Shown here: in pieces, positions 20,920-32,473 of the stretch
Layout: each line of letters begins with the position of its first letter
How positions within the stretch are numbered: the stretch's first letter is position 1
Source of the DNA: Bretschneidera sinensis
Lineage: Eukaryota > Streptophyta > Magnoliopsida > Brassicales > Akaniaceae
Direction: 5' to 3'
DNA length: 64,000 nucleotides
Assembly: GCA_023935145.1 (NCBI GenBank)
Contig: CM043698.1
Span: 40,883,501-40,947,500, forward strand
Program-made: the position numbers and the translations under genes
Notes under the pieces: generated by a model
The model's input: the letters and a program-made list of their open reading frames with translations, nothing else
Database searches by the model: none
Told to the model about the DNA's origin: nothing

Positions 20920-22248
20920 TGTTGTGCGTTTATCTACCTAAATAAATAAGTAAATAACCGTACTCGTTTTACTTGCAAGTGCACAAGGTCAACAGTAGCA
21001 TAGTGTGCGAATGCAAGATCATCTCCACAGGGATTGGTAAAGTTCGGTTTTAGAATTAGTTTCGCAATAATGAAGTAAAAACAAGAGAAATAACTATTGA
21101 GTTTGAAATAATAAAGATAAAGGCGTAGGGACTTAATATCCACCACTAATTATGCTACCACAACAAAATAGTATGCCAATGCTTTACTCATGTCATGAAT
21201 ACCTAATGTTTGTCAACTTAAGGGCATGGTATCTAATCCTTAAGCTATTGATCTCCCTAAGCAATGAGTTTAGGCATGGTATCTACTCTAACTCTTTTCT
21301 GTCTTAAGGGATTCAGCATGGTATCTACTGAATTGTTCCTTAAGAGAGCATATGTACTATGGAAATCGACAACCACATGAGACCTAGAGCATGGTATCTA
21401 CTCCCGGTTTCCCATGTTTATTAACTCAAGAATTCGGTGTAGATATCTTTTGTTACTAATGTCAGACCCAGGACTCAATCATCCAAATTTGTCTAACTAA
21501 CAAGTCCATACCATATGCACATATTGATCAGACATATACATATGAGGAATTTTAAATAAAAACAGGCATTAATCAAGTTAAGCAACACAACATAAATATC
21601 CCAAAGATGCCAATACTGAATTATTGAGTAAACATAATTAGGGCTTCAACCAAGCCCTTACCAAAAAGTTAATTACACATAATAAGATAAAAAGAAAGAA
21701 GAAACCTGAAAACATTATGGAGAAGAGTCGTCAATTCGTCTCCACAATCTCTTCTTTCGGGCTCGTCTAGCCTTTGGCCTCCCAACCTAAAACTAAACTA
21801 AAACTAAAAGAAGATTGAAAGATAAAAGAAGGGATTAGATTCCCCTTAATTTGTGTTTTTACAAGTGTATTTATAGGGGTTGAATAATCCTAGAAAGCTC
21901 AGGAAACCCTAAATTTCCTAAAACATAAAAACTCATTTATTTCCAAAACTGGCTCTTCCGATTTACTGTTCACGCCCGTACATGTGCGCTCGATTACATT
22001 CGTGGTGCGCTCGATCGCCAGTCTGCATTCAATCGCACAGAAGAGTGCACTCGATCGCACTCTAGCCAGTAGCTGCTCCATGCTTTCCAGATTTCTTCCT
22101 TTAAGTGCCAAAGATGCTTCTTTTTCTCCAAGACCCTATAAAAACGTGTAAAACACAAAAGTGAAGTAAAATAAACTAAAACATAATGACAAAGAGCTTA
22201 ACAAATGTAAATTAAGGGGCTTAAATATGAATATTTAAGCACCTATCA
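20920..22248 (-). repeat. Right LTR (5' LTR in element sense) of the gag-only element
   Basis: It starts TGTTGTGCGTTTATC and ends CACCTATCA, about 1329 bp. It is closely similar to the left LTR over its whole length, with scattered substitutions and one extra copy of the ...TCGATCGCA-type motif (near 22035-22060). Confidence 0.9.
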
Positions 22249-24144
22249 AGTACCCAATTACATTCTTGGTGGTTAGACAGTGGTGCAACTATTCATATTA
22301 TTATAACTTTATAGGGGTTCCCAAACAGACGGAGACCAAGTAGGGAGGAGTCTAAGCTTAGAGTTGGGAACAATGTTAAAGTAGAAGTTAAATTTTTAGG
22401 AACTGTTAGTTTGAATTTAGAATCTAATGTTCAACTTTTTTTGGAAAAGACTTTTTATGCACCGTCTTTTAGGTGGAATGTTATTTTTTTTTTCTATTTT
22501 GGATAAACTTGGATATTTCTTTTAGATTGGGAAAGAAAATGTTAGTTTGATTAAAAATTCTCGTGTTATTGGAAATTTTATTTTATCTGAGAGCATGTAT
22601 AGATTGTGTTAGGTTTCAAACAATGAGTGTACCTGTTTTGGTGTTGAAACAGTTGCCTCCAAAAGACTTCTTATTAAAGAAAAATCTTTTATGTTATGGC
22701 ATAGTCGTCTAGGTCGCATTTCGATAGAGAGAGTTGACAGGCTTGTTAGGGATGATATTTTACCCACTTTTGATTTTGGAGATATAGAGACTTGTGTTGA
22801 TTGTATTAGAAGAAAGTTAACCAAACCAAGAAAAATGGCCCAACTCCTAGTTCTGATTTTCTAGAAATAGTGCACACTGATATTAGTTGACCTATGTCAC
22901 CTACCTTATGTGGAAAGAGTTATTTTATTACCCTCATTGATGATTTCTCCCGGTATGAATATCTTTACTTGATAAAAGATAAATCTGATGCTTTGGAAAA
23001 ATTTAAAGTTTTCAAAGTTGAAGTTGAGAAAAAACTGGGAAAACCCATTAAGATTGTGAGATCTGATCGAGGTGGTGACTTTCATTGGTTTTGAGGAGAA
23101 TCATGTAGATCAATGCATATGCCTAAATGTCAGTGGGAGTAAATTTATTAACCTGATTATTTATATGGATGAAGTTTTTCTTGCTAGTAATGATGTTGGG
23201 TTTTTGCATAAGATAAAAATTATCCAAGACTTTTGATATAAAATATCCTGGTGAGGCGTCATTTGTTCTCAATGTTGAGATCCACAGGGATAGATCTCGT
23301 GGATTATTGGGTTTCTCAGAGTGATTACATAGATCAGGTACTTAACAGGTTTAACATGCAGAGTTGTAAGCTTGGAGATGTGCCAATAGTGAAAATGGAT
23401 AAATTGAGTTTGAGTCAATGTCCTAAGAATGATTTTGAGAGAGAATCCATTAAAATTGTACCTTGTATAAGTGCAGTTGGTAGCTTGATGTGTGTGCAGA
23501 TTTGTACTAGACATGACATTACTTATGCAATGGGTGTGCTTGACCATTATTTTTCTAATCCTAGATATGATCACTTGGTGGCGGCTAAGAAAGTGATGAG
23601 GTACTTACAAAGAACAAAAGACTATATACTTGTTTATAGGAAGGTAGATAATCTTGAGGTGATAGGTTACTCTGACTTGGGTTTGGCTAGTTGTCCAAAT
23701 GATTTGAAATTCACTTCAGGATGTAGTTTCACCTTAGTTAGAGCAGTTATTTCTTGAGAAATGTGAAACAAAATTATTGTTTCTTTCACTATATAGGTTG
23801 AGTATGTAGCTTGATATCAAGCAGCTAAACAAGCTATATGGTTGAGAAATTTTATTTTAGGGCTTGTTGTGGTTGACTTTATCTCTAGACCACTGGTGAT
23901 ATACCGTGACAATAGCTCTGCTTTGTTATTTTCAAAGAATAATAAGAGTTATAGTGGTTCTAAACATATTGAGCTGAAATACTTTACAGTAAGGGATTTA
24001 GTAAAACAATTAGACATCATTGTTGAGAACATTCAAATAGAGGACATGGTTGTTGATCCTCTAACCAAAAGTCCAAGACCCATTGATTTTAATAAATATC
24101 TTAATAGTATGGATGTTTTAGAGTCTTTTGATGTACTTGGTTAG
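22249..24144 (+). pseudogene. Copia protease-integrase-RT-RNase H remnant
   Basis: In order: the protease active site WWLDSGATIHI (about 22270-22300), the GAG-pre-integrase block with LWHSRLGRIS (about 22695-22725), and an integrase core (22894-23094) with FITLIDDFSRY and IVRSDRGGDF. Then comes an abrupt jump to late RT with VDQCIYLNVSGSKF and IYMDEVFLASND, where the YVDD-type box has become YMDE (about 23110-23215). After that come 23251-23757 (MRYLQRTKDYILVYRK) and RNase H at 23842-24144 (YRDNSSALLFSKN, SKHIELKYF, VDPLTKSPRP). A deletion of several hundred codons between integrase and RT, plus frameshifts and stops, make this inactive. Confidence 0.85.
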
Positions 24145-24822
24145 TGGAAATTATTTATGATTTAATATTTTTTTGGTTATTGGATTTATGTAATTTTGGA
24201 ACCCATCATGGTTTGGGTACATTTGATAGTTAGATATTGTGTTATTGATTAATGATCATTACACATATTTTCATTCACATTATGTTATCTTATCTTATAT
24301 ATGCATGGATGCATTTGAACATATGGCATGTCATGTTGTGGAAACTTGAAACTTGGTATCTGTTCTGAGTTTGTTTTGGGTGTGTCTTTTGGTTGACACC
24401 ATGTTGAGTCCTCACGTTATTTCTAATGGAGACATACCATGTTGTTGATAACTTCTTTGGCCTATTAATAAACATATTGTTCGGAGAGCCATGTTGAGGA
24501 CTGGCGATGGAAATAATGTATTTTGTGATCATCTGTGGGATGCTATTTTCTTACTACACTATCACATTGGATCCATGTCAGTGAAATTATCCGCATGAGT
24601 AACCACGGATTGATCTTGTGTGAATAATATAGCACAATGACTGTCATGATTCCATATTTGGTGTTTTCGTAGGACCGAGTCATTTAAGATGTTGTCTCAA
24701 AGGATCAAATTTTTTTTTTAAAAATGTGACCACAATAAGATCAAGTTGACTGACCTGGGAGTCATTTTAAAATTGTTTAAAAAAAATTGAAAGGTATAAT
24801 TAGTATTGCTCAAGTGGGAGAA

Positions 24823-25260
24823 TGTTGGAATTTTCTTATGTGGGCTACCACTAACTATAGTGGTTTTAGTTTTATTAAAATCAGGTTAGCGAATTTGGTC
24901 CAATAAGAAAAGTACTAGAGACCATATGTTGTTTAATTAATGATTATGTGATTTGAGCTTGTAGACATCTTAATTTAATTAATGTGGGTTAGCAACTAGT
25001 GTAGATCTTAGTCCAATATTGACTCGTGGATCGGAGGGTCCATATGGACTTTCAGTAGTTAAGGTTATTGATGTGTATATAAATATGTCAGGTCTCTCTC
25101 TAAGTACGTAAGAATATTCAGTTTTCTATCCATCTGGGAAAGTTTTTATTGTATGAGTACAAAGAGGAAGACCTACCCCTAATTAAGCTTCTGTTGTGAG
25201 GTAATTCAAGTTTCTTCTATGACAATGACTGAATCAGGTATGTGATTTACTTATGCAATT
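24823..25260 (+). repeat. Copia 3' LTR (right end uncertain)
   Basis: It begins TGTTGGAATTTTC directly after the purine tract CAAGTGGGAG. A TATA box GTATATAAATA lies at about 25074-25084. With no 5' LTR left, the right border cannot be fixed by comparison; 25260 is a guess. Confidence 0.6.
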
Positions 25261-25479
25261 ATTAATGTTCTAATTTCATATATAGTATTATTATTTATTT
25301 TTTTTAGCCTACACTTAGTGCATTAATTGCATCTCTCCTTATAAGGGATTGAGATAAATCTCTTGATCTCGATCTACATCGTTATTGTTTCAATGAAAAA
25401 AAAGATTAATTGTCACAATCTCAAGACTCAATAATCTTGGTGATCCCACACAAGAGAATGCAATATTCAAACAAATAGT

Positions 25480-28190
25480 GAATAAAATCTAAAAGAAATT
25501 AGAAAATGATATAGGACAAATATACCCCCGAATCAGAAGATGACACGTCAAGTACAAGGGCAAAATACTAACTTTTACCCTCCATGATCCTATAAATAGA
25601 GGGTCCCCCAAGCACTAAGGATTTCAATTCACTCCCCAATTTTTGCTCCCTCTAGCTCATAGTCTGACTTAATCTTCGGAAGGTCTTTCCTGAAGAAAAC
25701 CATTTCGGGTCAACTTTCTTTTAGGTACCCCGTGCCTGGCTCATACCAGACTCTAATCTAGTATCTGACCCGACTCCAACACCTATTCAACCTCAGTACT
25801 TGACCCGACCTATTTTCAGCATCAACAGAATTGGCACCTTCCATGAAAACCATATTAATTACAACTTTGTTGGAAAATACCATCAAGAAAAAACTTAAAC
25901 CTAAACACTACTCAAACAACCTTTGATCCATCCGAACTACCACCAACCCCCCTTTTATGGAATGATTGAACCCTCTTCACACTTCGGTAAGTAAAAATTT
26001 AACCAAGGTGAACGAAGGGCGGAACCCGCCTAACTAACAACTTAGTTCATAATCAAACCAAGCAATTCAGAACAAAACCCATAGGGCCGACCACAACCAG
26101 CCTGTCAGTAGAACCGAGTACAACACTCTTCAGCGAGGACTCTAGGAAGTTGTTGCATGCCTCGGACGGCCCGAGCCAAGTACGACACAGAACCCCCAAT
26201 CCATAGTCTGAACTGCCTACACTATCCGTAAGACTACCTAGTTAGCCCCTTGGCATCGACACGTCTGACTTGAGGAGTTCAATTTAGAAAGAAGGCATGA
26301 AGCCTCAGCATGGGATAGAAGTCAAGGGTGTCTTCGAGAAATGAGAGAACCGAGTAAACGAAGCCCTGTGCAAAGCCCACTACGGTTAGTTCATGACAAT
26401 GAATCTATCTCAAACTCACATGCATCCAAAAAATCAACAAGAGTAAGATAAGTCTGAGGTAGACAAGTAACTAAAATAAATGAACGAACAGATTGGATTT
26501 GCCATTAAAGCCACTTGAGGAAACATCCTCAACAAGATCAAGTGCGTAGGTAATCTCTTCTCACAAAATCTCAAGGAAGAGAAGATGCCTCCAAATTTCA
26601 AAATGTTCCACATGGAACCTTACACAGGTAAAACATGCCCAATAGACCACCTGGAGACCTTCAAATCCCTGATGTTCCTTCACGGCCATTAAGAAGCAGC
26701 AATGTGTCGTGTTTTCCCAATATACCTATAGGAATTAACAAGAATATGGTTCTTAAAGTTGCCTACAAGGTTGATCGAATCATTTGATGAGCTTAGTGAG
26801 ATGTTCGTAACTCATTTCATCAGCAGTCGAGGCCCTAAAAAGACCTTTGAAAGTCTGCTCAACATGTGGAAAAGAGCCATAACAAGTACATCTCACGGTT
26901 TACCTCGGCTATGAGAAAAATAAGGGACCAAGGTCAAAAAGTAGCAATCATGGCCTTCACTAATGGCCTCAAAGCCTCCGACTTCAGCTATTATCTCTCT
27001 AGAAATCCCTTATAGACCATGTCAGCCCTCTTGGCCAAGGTCGAAGAGTTTGTAATCATAGATGAAAACTAAACCTTCCACAAAAGAAGAGAGGAGACAT
27101 TCATAAGTAGGAAAAGAAATTAGCCTAAGAAATTAAGGCCCAAAAGTGAGTAGAAGAAAGGAGGACAAAACGATATCCGAAAAGGTAAAAAAATCTAGAG
27201 TTCCTCGAGGATATGAAACCTACATACCTCTTATCACCTCCAGGGAGAACCATCTGATGGAGATAGCTAACCAAGATATCATCAGATGGCCTCCAAAATC
27301 AAAACCCCAACTGTTAAAAAAAATATAAAAAAAAAATGTTAGTCATTTTTGTCTCTTTCACAAGGACCACAACCATGACACAAACAAACGCGGAGAGAGA
27401 TGAGAACAAGAGTTTGATATAGAGGGGATACTTGAATAAATTTATCAAAACATGCTCTAGAAGAAACTCAAGACACAGAAGCCCAAAGCCATGAAGTCTG
27501 AATCCTAAATAGAGAACTTAGACAAGATAAAGCCTGACTAGACGAGAGGATGAAAGGAGATGGTGGTCACTCGAAAGGAAGTTGGATAATGCTGTTACAG
27601 TAGACGTTATATGAACTATCTTTGGGGGGACAACATCTGGTGGTGAATCCTCAAACTCATGGAAGGCATACAACGGCTTTGTTGGATAGGTCAAAAGATC
27701 GACGAAGAAAATGCGGGTCAACTAAACCATTAACTTTTCAAATGAAGATCTTAAAAGGGTAAAATTTCCACATGATGACGTGGTCGACGTAACACTGGTC
27801 GTCTCAAACTTCTTAGTCGAGAGAATTTTGTTGGACAACAGATCATCCTAAGACATACTATACTTTGATGCCCTCAAGAAAATGAAGTTATCAGAAGACC
27901 GCCTAAAACCAGCAATTTTCCCCTTGTATGGGTTTTCGAGTGATCTGGCATACCTAAAATAAAGCATAGAACTACCACTCACAACCGGGACATCATCTCA
28001 TCAAACTACCATCCTAAGTACTTTCTTAGTAATAGACATTCCTTCTTCATACAATGCAATCCTAAGACGACCAAGGTTGAATGCCATGAAAGCAGTGGTC
28101 TCGATGTACCATTTAAAGATAAAATTCTCGACAGAAAGTGGAATATAAGAAGTTAAAGGCAACCAAGTAGTAGCCAGAACCTGTTACTTG
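25480..28190 (+). mobile_element. Third Tat-like Ty3/Gypsy copy: LTR, gag and protease, truncated before RT
   Basis: The LTR (left edge uncertain, TATA-like CCTATAAATAG near 25590) ends at 25827 in TTTTCAGCATCAACA. GAATTGGCACCTTCC follows as the primer-site region. Gag (about 26400-27480) contains CPIDHLETFKSLMFLHGH, SFDELSEMFVTHF and a frayed zinc knuckle, with many stops. The protease block (27725-27960) reads FPHDDVVDVTLVVSNFLVER then LLDNRSS, with Gly changed to Arg in the active-site triad. Similarity to the copy at 1-7 kb stops at about 28190, before RT. The copy is old and inactive. Confidence 0.75.
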
Positions 28191-28439
28191 GAAATTATAT
28201 CTTTCTATTAGTAATACAAGTTTAATACCATCTTTAAACCTCTGAACCAAACATGGTATAGAATGGGACAGATTTAGTCAATCCCTTTAACCAAATAAAA
28301 GATACAAGTAATCCTACTTTAAAACCCTTTTAATCCTATTCCACTGTAATCCTAATCATATCCCACTATAATCTTGTCCGTGAATCAAACGAACCTTTAC
28401 CCTTACTATATCTGAAATCCTAACGAAACAAATCCTTTC

Positions 28440-29440
28440 CTTTAAGAATGCATTTCCATATCTATATATCACTATTTTTCTTGGTGCATTCCATAAAATT
28501 ACAATTAGTAAAGTATTTAACTTTCAAAGTAAGAGAAAACAATGAGGTGTTATCACTCATGAGTCTCTAAGCATGTTTTGCTAGTAATACCCAATTCATG
28601 TTAGAGAAGTCCCTTATTCCCAATCCCCCTCTTTGCTTGGGCAGGCATAAAAGATCTCTTCTTACCGTATAGAGCTTACTTTTTTTTTTATCATTTTGAT
28701 CCTATCATACTTTGTTAACAAGTTGATCCAATTTTGCACAGACATAGCTAGGGAGTTGTTTACCACTCATAGTGTAGATAAGAATTGCTGCAAGCATAGA
28801 TTTAATGAGTCTAAGCCTTCCCTCTTAAGACAATATCTTAGCTTTTTAGCTTGCCAGTTTTGATGACATTTTTTCCACAATCTTGAAAAAAGCTTGCCTT
28901 TTTTTTTTATATAAAGTTCATTTGTAGCCTCAAGTAAAAACTAGGGTCTAAACAATAGAATCCCCAAAATTTTTATTTTTCTAACCTTTTGTTTGTCATC
29001 ATGTGATGCATTTGGGCTAATAAATATTTATGATTTAGACTAGTTAACTTTTTGCCTTAACCAGCTTCAAAAGTTTAAAGAAGATCAAGAAGCCTTGAAG
29101 CCCCACTTCTCCACGTGGAGGAAGAAATAATAGTCATCAGCATAGAGAAAGTGTAAGATGGGGGAATTTTTTGCAATTCTAATGGATTTAATGTCACCAT
29201 CTTCACAATCCAAATCAACTATGTAGGAGAAGACATTTTCATAGAGAATGAATAAGTAAGATGATAATGGGTCACCTTGGCATAAACTTCTAGTTGGAAG
29301 GATTTGTTTGGTGGGTTCTCCATTTATCATAATTTGGTAGAAGACAATTTTGACACACTCCAAGATGAGCCTATAGTAATAGGCAAAAGATGAGAGAAAT
29401 AGCCAAGTATTTATATGGAGATTCCCTATTCCCAGCAACT
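28440..29440 (-). pseudogene. L1-type LINE reverse transcriptase fragment
   Basis: The minus-strand frame 29085-29438 holds RT motifs of a plant LINE: MINGEPTKQI, LCQGDPLSSYLFILYENVFS, SIRIAKNSPILHFLYADD, the last being the catalytic FLYADD box. Further left, after frame breaks, a typical LINE region after RT is visible (NWVLLAKHA, RLMSDNTSLFSLTL near 28500-28600). The piece is cut on the right within RT and lacks the endonuclease. Non-LTR elements integrate by target-primed reverse transcription; this one is inactive. Confidence 0.8.
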
Positions 29441-29516
29441 ATTTTACTAATGTGGTATTGTATCTCAACATAATGCTCTCAAACTCTCAAGCAACACTCT
29501 CACTTACAAAGTTACA

Positions 29517-29570
29517 ATCCCACATCGTTGAAAGAAACAAGTAGAGGCAAGTGAAGTCCTTATAAAATCA
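29517..29570 (+). promoter_or_regulatory. snRNA-type promoter module 1: USE plus TATA box
   Basis: ATCCCACATCG (29517-29527) matches the plant upstream sequence element RTCCCACATCG. A TATA box (TATAAAA) starts at 29561, leaving exactly 33 bp between the two. In plants this four-helical-turn spacing is characteristic of RNA polymerase II snRNA promoters. Confidence 0.45.
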
Positions 29571-29589
29571 GGTAAAATGTTGCCTTCAA

Positions 29590-29725
29590 TTCCCACATCG
29601 GTAGGAAATGATAAACACAATCAAATGGTTCTTTATATAAGGCCATTGACTCCATGATTATACACGAAAATTGAATTGAGGGCTGCTTCAATGTAAGGCC
29701 TCAATGAAATTATTTTTTTGTTTAA
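29590..29725 (+). promoter_or_regulatory. snRNA-type promoter module 2: USE, TATA box and possible short transcript
   Basis: TTCCCACATCG (29590-29600) is followed by TATATAA at 29634-29640, again with 33 bp between them. A transcript starting about 25-30 bp further would contain ATTGAGG...CCTCAAT (about 29674-29706), which can pair as a hairpin, and then a run of seven T (29713-29719). No known snRNA or 7SL RNA sequence is recognisable downstream, so this could be a remnant, a repeat-borne promoter or chance. Confidence 0.4.
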
Positions 29726-29739
29726 CATTTATAGTTTGA

Positions 29740-29990
29740 ATTTAATTATTAACGAATTTGATATATAATAGATCATAAATATTTATATATATATATATAT
29801 ATAATTTATTTAAATATTTCTTAACAGTAATTCGAGTTAGCTCACAAGTCATCGAGCTAAATTTTTAATGGCTTGAGCTTGGCTCATTTTGTCAAACGAG
29901 CTTAAAATTGAGCTCGAGCAAGTCAAGCTCAAATTTTATGAGCCACAAGCCAAGTTTTGATGAGCGCACTATGAGCTCAATTCGAATCTA
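29740..29990. repeat. hAT-like GAGCTC-rich repeat fragment
   Basis: After a (TA)n stretch, the sequence from 29830 carries the GAGCTAGCTC / GAGCTCGAGC / AAGCTCAAAT pattern also found in the element at 31584-32015 and the fragment at 47722-47945. Terminal repeats are not clear here, so it is treated as a fragment. Confidence 0.4.
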
Positions 29991-29999
29991 GCCGTAACG

Positions 30000-31240
30000 A
30001 TGCCTTCCTCCTCACAGTAGTGGACAACTTCGAGCAAAACCAAGTGTTTGACTAAGCCAACCCTTCTAAAGGATAGTTCAGACCTCAGTTGCATACTATT
30101 GAAGCCCATAGAACTCATTGGGATGCCTTTACGGAGTTCGAATAGAGGGAGAGTGGCACACAGTGTTAAGAACTTTCGACAAGTCCACGTTGCTAAGGCA
30201 CTTATTAAAACCCTTCAGGTTATCCTCGCAGCCTTCTCTTAGGAACACTTGGAGATCTTAGATTGGTGGGTAGAACAAAGACATGTCAAAGGTGCTTAAG
30301 CTCAGTCTTAGACCTATTCTCAAAGGTAGAGAGGTTGGTGAAGAAAGCGCGGCCCATAACGAAACCTTCACCTGTCACATAGCATAGCGTTGTCATGCCC
30401 TCGTTATAGTGCTGCTACCATTGCATGGTTGACATTCTTGCAATAGGGTCATGACACATGTGACTACTACTATTTCTCTATTTAAATACCCCAACTCTTC
30501 TGAAACTAGAGAGTAATAACATAAGACAAGCAACATGTAAAGCATGTCACTTTTTTCCTAAGAATTGGTCTATTCTCTCCCCTCTCCACATCTCTATGTG
30601 GACCCACTACAGCATTTATTATCACCTTGTAGAATACCTATCCACTTAGAACTTTTGAACCCAAAACAATGCGATTCCACTAGGGAGGTACACCTACAAT
30701 CGGAATGATGACAACACGAAGTGGGGTTGGGAGCCAATGCCTGCAACCCCAAGAATGTGAGGAGAAATGCTTAGAAGATACCTCTGGCACAAGCACTCCC
30801 CATAGCTAATCCTGACTTGGCCGTTATCATAGTCGAGCTCAAAGAGATGCAAAAGCTAATTTTGGAGGCCATCTTAAGCAATCGTAAGAATGCCTAGCCT
30901 AAAGTTGAGAACGGAGAGTGACGTACTCCTATCGCGTAGCACAACCTAACGAAACCTACTCCACAAGAGACACCGGTTGGGATACCCACCTTCTTCTTGG
31001 AACAGCAGACCCCTGCCACAACCTCTAATTTGGGAGAAACCGCAGCATCCAAGGGGTTCATGACCTTGGAACATCTCTAAGCTCTCCTCCATAAAGAGTG
31101 TACTAGTATTGCACTAAGTGAGTCTGCTCAGGCTGGCTTTAGGCCTCTCTACCATGAACATTATTAGGGATACCCTGTCCACCAAAATACAAGACACCCA
31201 CCTTTACCCTCTTTAGTGGGAAATCTGGAAATTCTCGTTA
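30000..31240 (+). mobile_element. Decayed LTR-retrotransposon leader and gag N-terminus
   Basis: A TATA-like TCTATTTAAATACC at about 30477 lies in a probable LTR. After AACCCAAAACAA comes TGCGATTCCACTAGGGAGG (about 30668-30688), which resembles the primer-site region of some plant Gypsy elements. Downstream one can read broken gag-like pieces: ELKEMQKLILEAILSNRKNA near 30830-30890 and ALSESAQAGFRPLYHEHY near 31110-31165. Stops are frequent. Neither border is resolved, so this is a tentative call. No other gene is seen here. Confidence 0.4.
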
Positions 31241-31575
31241 GCATTCGGTGTGCTTCCTTGACTCTTTAGGTATCCATACCGGTGACCATATATAGCTCAA
31301 GGAATTTTCCAAGTCACTTATTAGTCGAGTATTCACATTTATTGCAACTATTTATGGCATATCATTTCTCACTCACTCTCTAATATAAAAGGCTAGCTCA
31401 AATTGGTGACAAAAGAAAATTTGTAATTTATTTCTCATATATTTGGGTTGTTATATATTTCTTCTCTATTTTGGTGTCATTTTTTTTTTCCAAAAGAAAG
31501 ACGGTGCTAAGATAATCAACTGAAAATTCATTGTTTTCGTAGAATCCAAGGGATTATACCCTGCTCCAGTTGGTG
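31241..31575. other. Gene-free spacer
   Basis: AT-rich, no supported feature apart from short homopolymers. Confidence 0.6.
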
Positions 31576-31583
31576 CTAGCTAG

Positions 31584-32015
31584 TAGGGGTGGAATCGAGA
31601 CGAGTTAAGCTTAGGTTAGAGGGTGCTTGAGCTCTACTCGTGAACCAAAAGACTGATCGAGCCGAGTTTCGAGTTGAGCCCAACCTCAATCATCTGAGCT
31701 TAAGCTCGACTCAAAAGGAAAATATTGAGTTTGAGTTCGACTCGAACTTTAAACCTAAAGTTTAAACTAATTTAATTAGTCTTAAAAGCCTATAACTAAT
31801 AATGTTATAGTTATAATTTTAAATCTTATTTTAGAATATTTATATATAATATATATTAAAATTAAAATTATTAATTCAATCGAGCTAGCTCGCAAGCTTA
31901 CCAAGTCGAGCTCAATTCCATTGGCTATTCAAGCCAAAAATATTATTCAAATCCAATTTAATCGAGTTTCAAATCAAACTTTTCGAATCGTGTTTTCGGC
32001 TCACTTCCACCCTTA
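31584..32015. mobile_element. Non-autonomous hAT-type DNA transposon, 432 bp
   Basis: The ends TAGGGGTGGAA and TTCCACCCTTA are inverted repeats (10 of 11 matching). They are flanked on both sides by CTAGCTAG (31576-31583 and 32016-32023), a perfect 8 bp target duplication as hAT elements make. The interior is GAGCTCGA-rich and has no ORF, so it must have been moved by a transposase supplied elsewhere. Confidence 0.85.
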
Positions 32016-32473
32016 CTAGCTAGGTAGACTATCTCCTGAATTTACACAAAAACAGCTGCAAAATTTGAAGAAAAAAAAAATATATATATATATATAATAG
32101 ATAACTGTGTTTTTTTTTTTTCATGGGACACCCCATATCTCCTATTTTCTTAGCTCTCTAAAAGCATATATGTATGAAAATTTTAAAATTACCTAATGTT
32201 TCTTCTAAATTTTTTTCTCAAAATATTTTTAATATAGTTGAGTGACAATTTGATCATTTTTAAACACTTTTTTATTTGTAAGATTGTGTATTTTAATAAT
32301 AGGGGCGATCATCAAATTAATGAGGCTATTGGCTTAATAATAATGGAAAATATATTTAAAATAATTATTTTTTTATCAACTTTCTCTTTATTCATAACTT
32401 TACCGTATTGTTTAAAAATTGAAAAAATGTTCTCCAAAGCCAAAAATGAATAGGTAAAACAAAAATCAAATTG

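Larger units (their letters stand above)
16071..22248 (-). mobile_element. Complete non-autonomous LTR retrotransposon carrying only gag (Athila-like, TR-GAG type)
   Basis: Two direct LTRs (16071-17378 and 20920-22248) bound an interior of about 3.5 kb. The element is flanked by a perfect AGTAC duplication (16066-16070 and 22249-22253). On the minus strand the order is 5' LTR, primer site, gag, a short remnant of the protease-RT linker, non-coding sequence, purine tract, 3' LTR. No retropepsin active site, RT, RNase H or integrase can be read. Gag and the TGGCGCCATTGCC primer site resemble Athila-type Ty3/Gypsy elements. Gag-only LTR elements (TR-GAG) are known in plants and presumably depend on enzymes from autonomous relatives. 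A solo LTR of this family lies at 54327-55581. Confidence 0.85.
15430..25260 (+). mobile_element. Ty1/Copia retrotransposon without 5' end, split by a gag-only LTR element
   Basis: Copia gag lies at 15430-16070, and protease, integrase, RT and RNase H at 22249-24144. A primer-like purine tract CAAGTGGGAG (24811-24820) and a 3' LTR starting TGTTGGAATTTTC at 24823 follow. The two halves join exactly across the inserted element at 16071-22248, which made a 5 bp AGTAC duplication. The 5' LTR and the start of gag are absent, replaced by a Tat-like fragment. A second deletion has removed the end of integrase and the start of RT. The copy cannot transpose. Confidence 0.85.

Noticed and set aside
22609..22824. 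71-codon minus-strand frame
   Set aside because: Antisense to the Copia GAG-pre-integrase block.
29713..29719. T-run as a Pol III terminator for the putative RNA near 29.67 kb
   Set aside because: The 33 bp USE-TATA spacing points to Pol II, so a Pol III terminator would not be expected. Kept only as a note.
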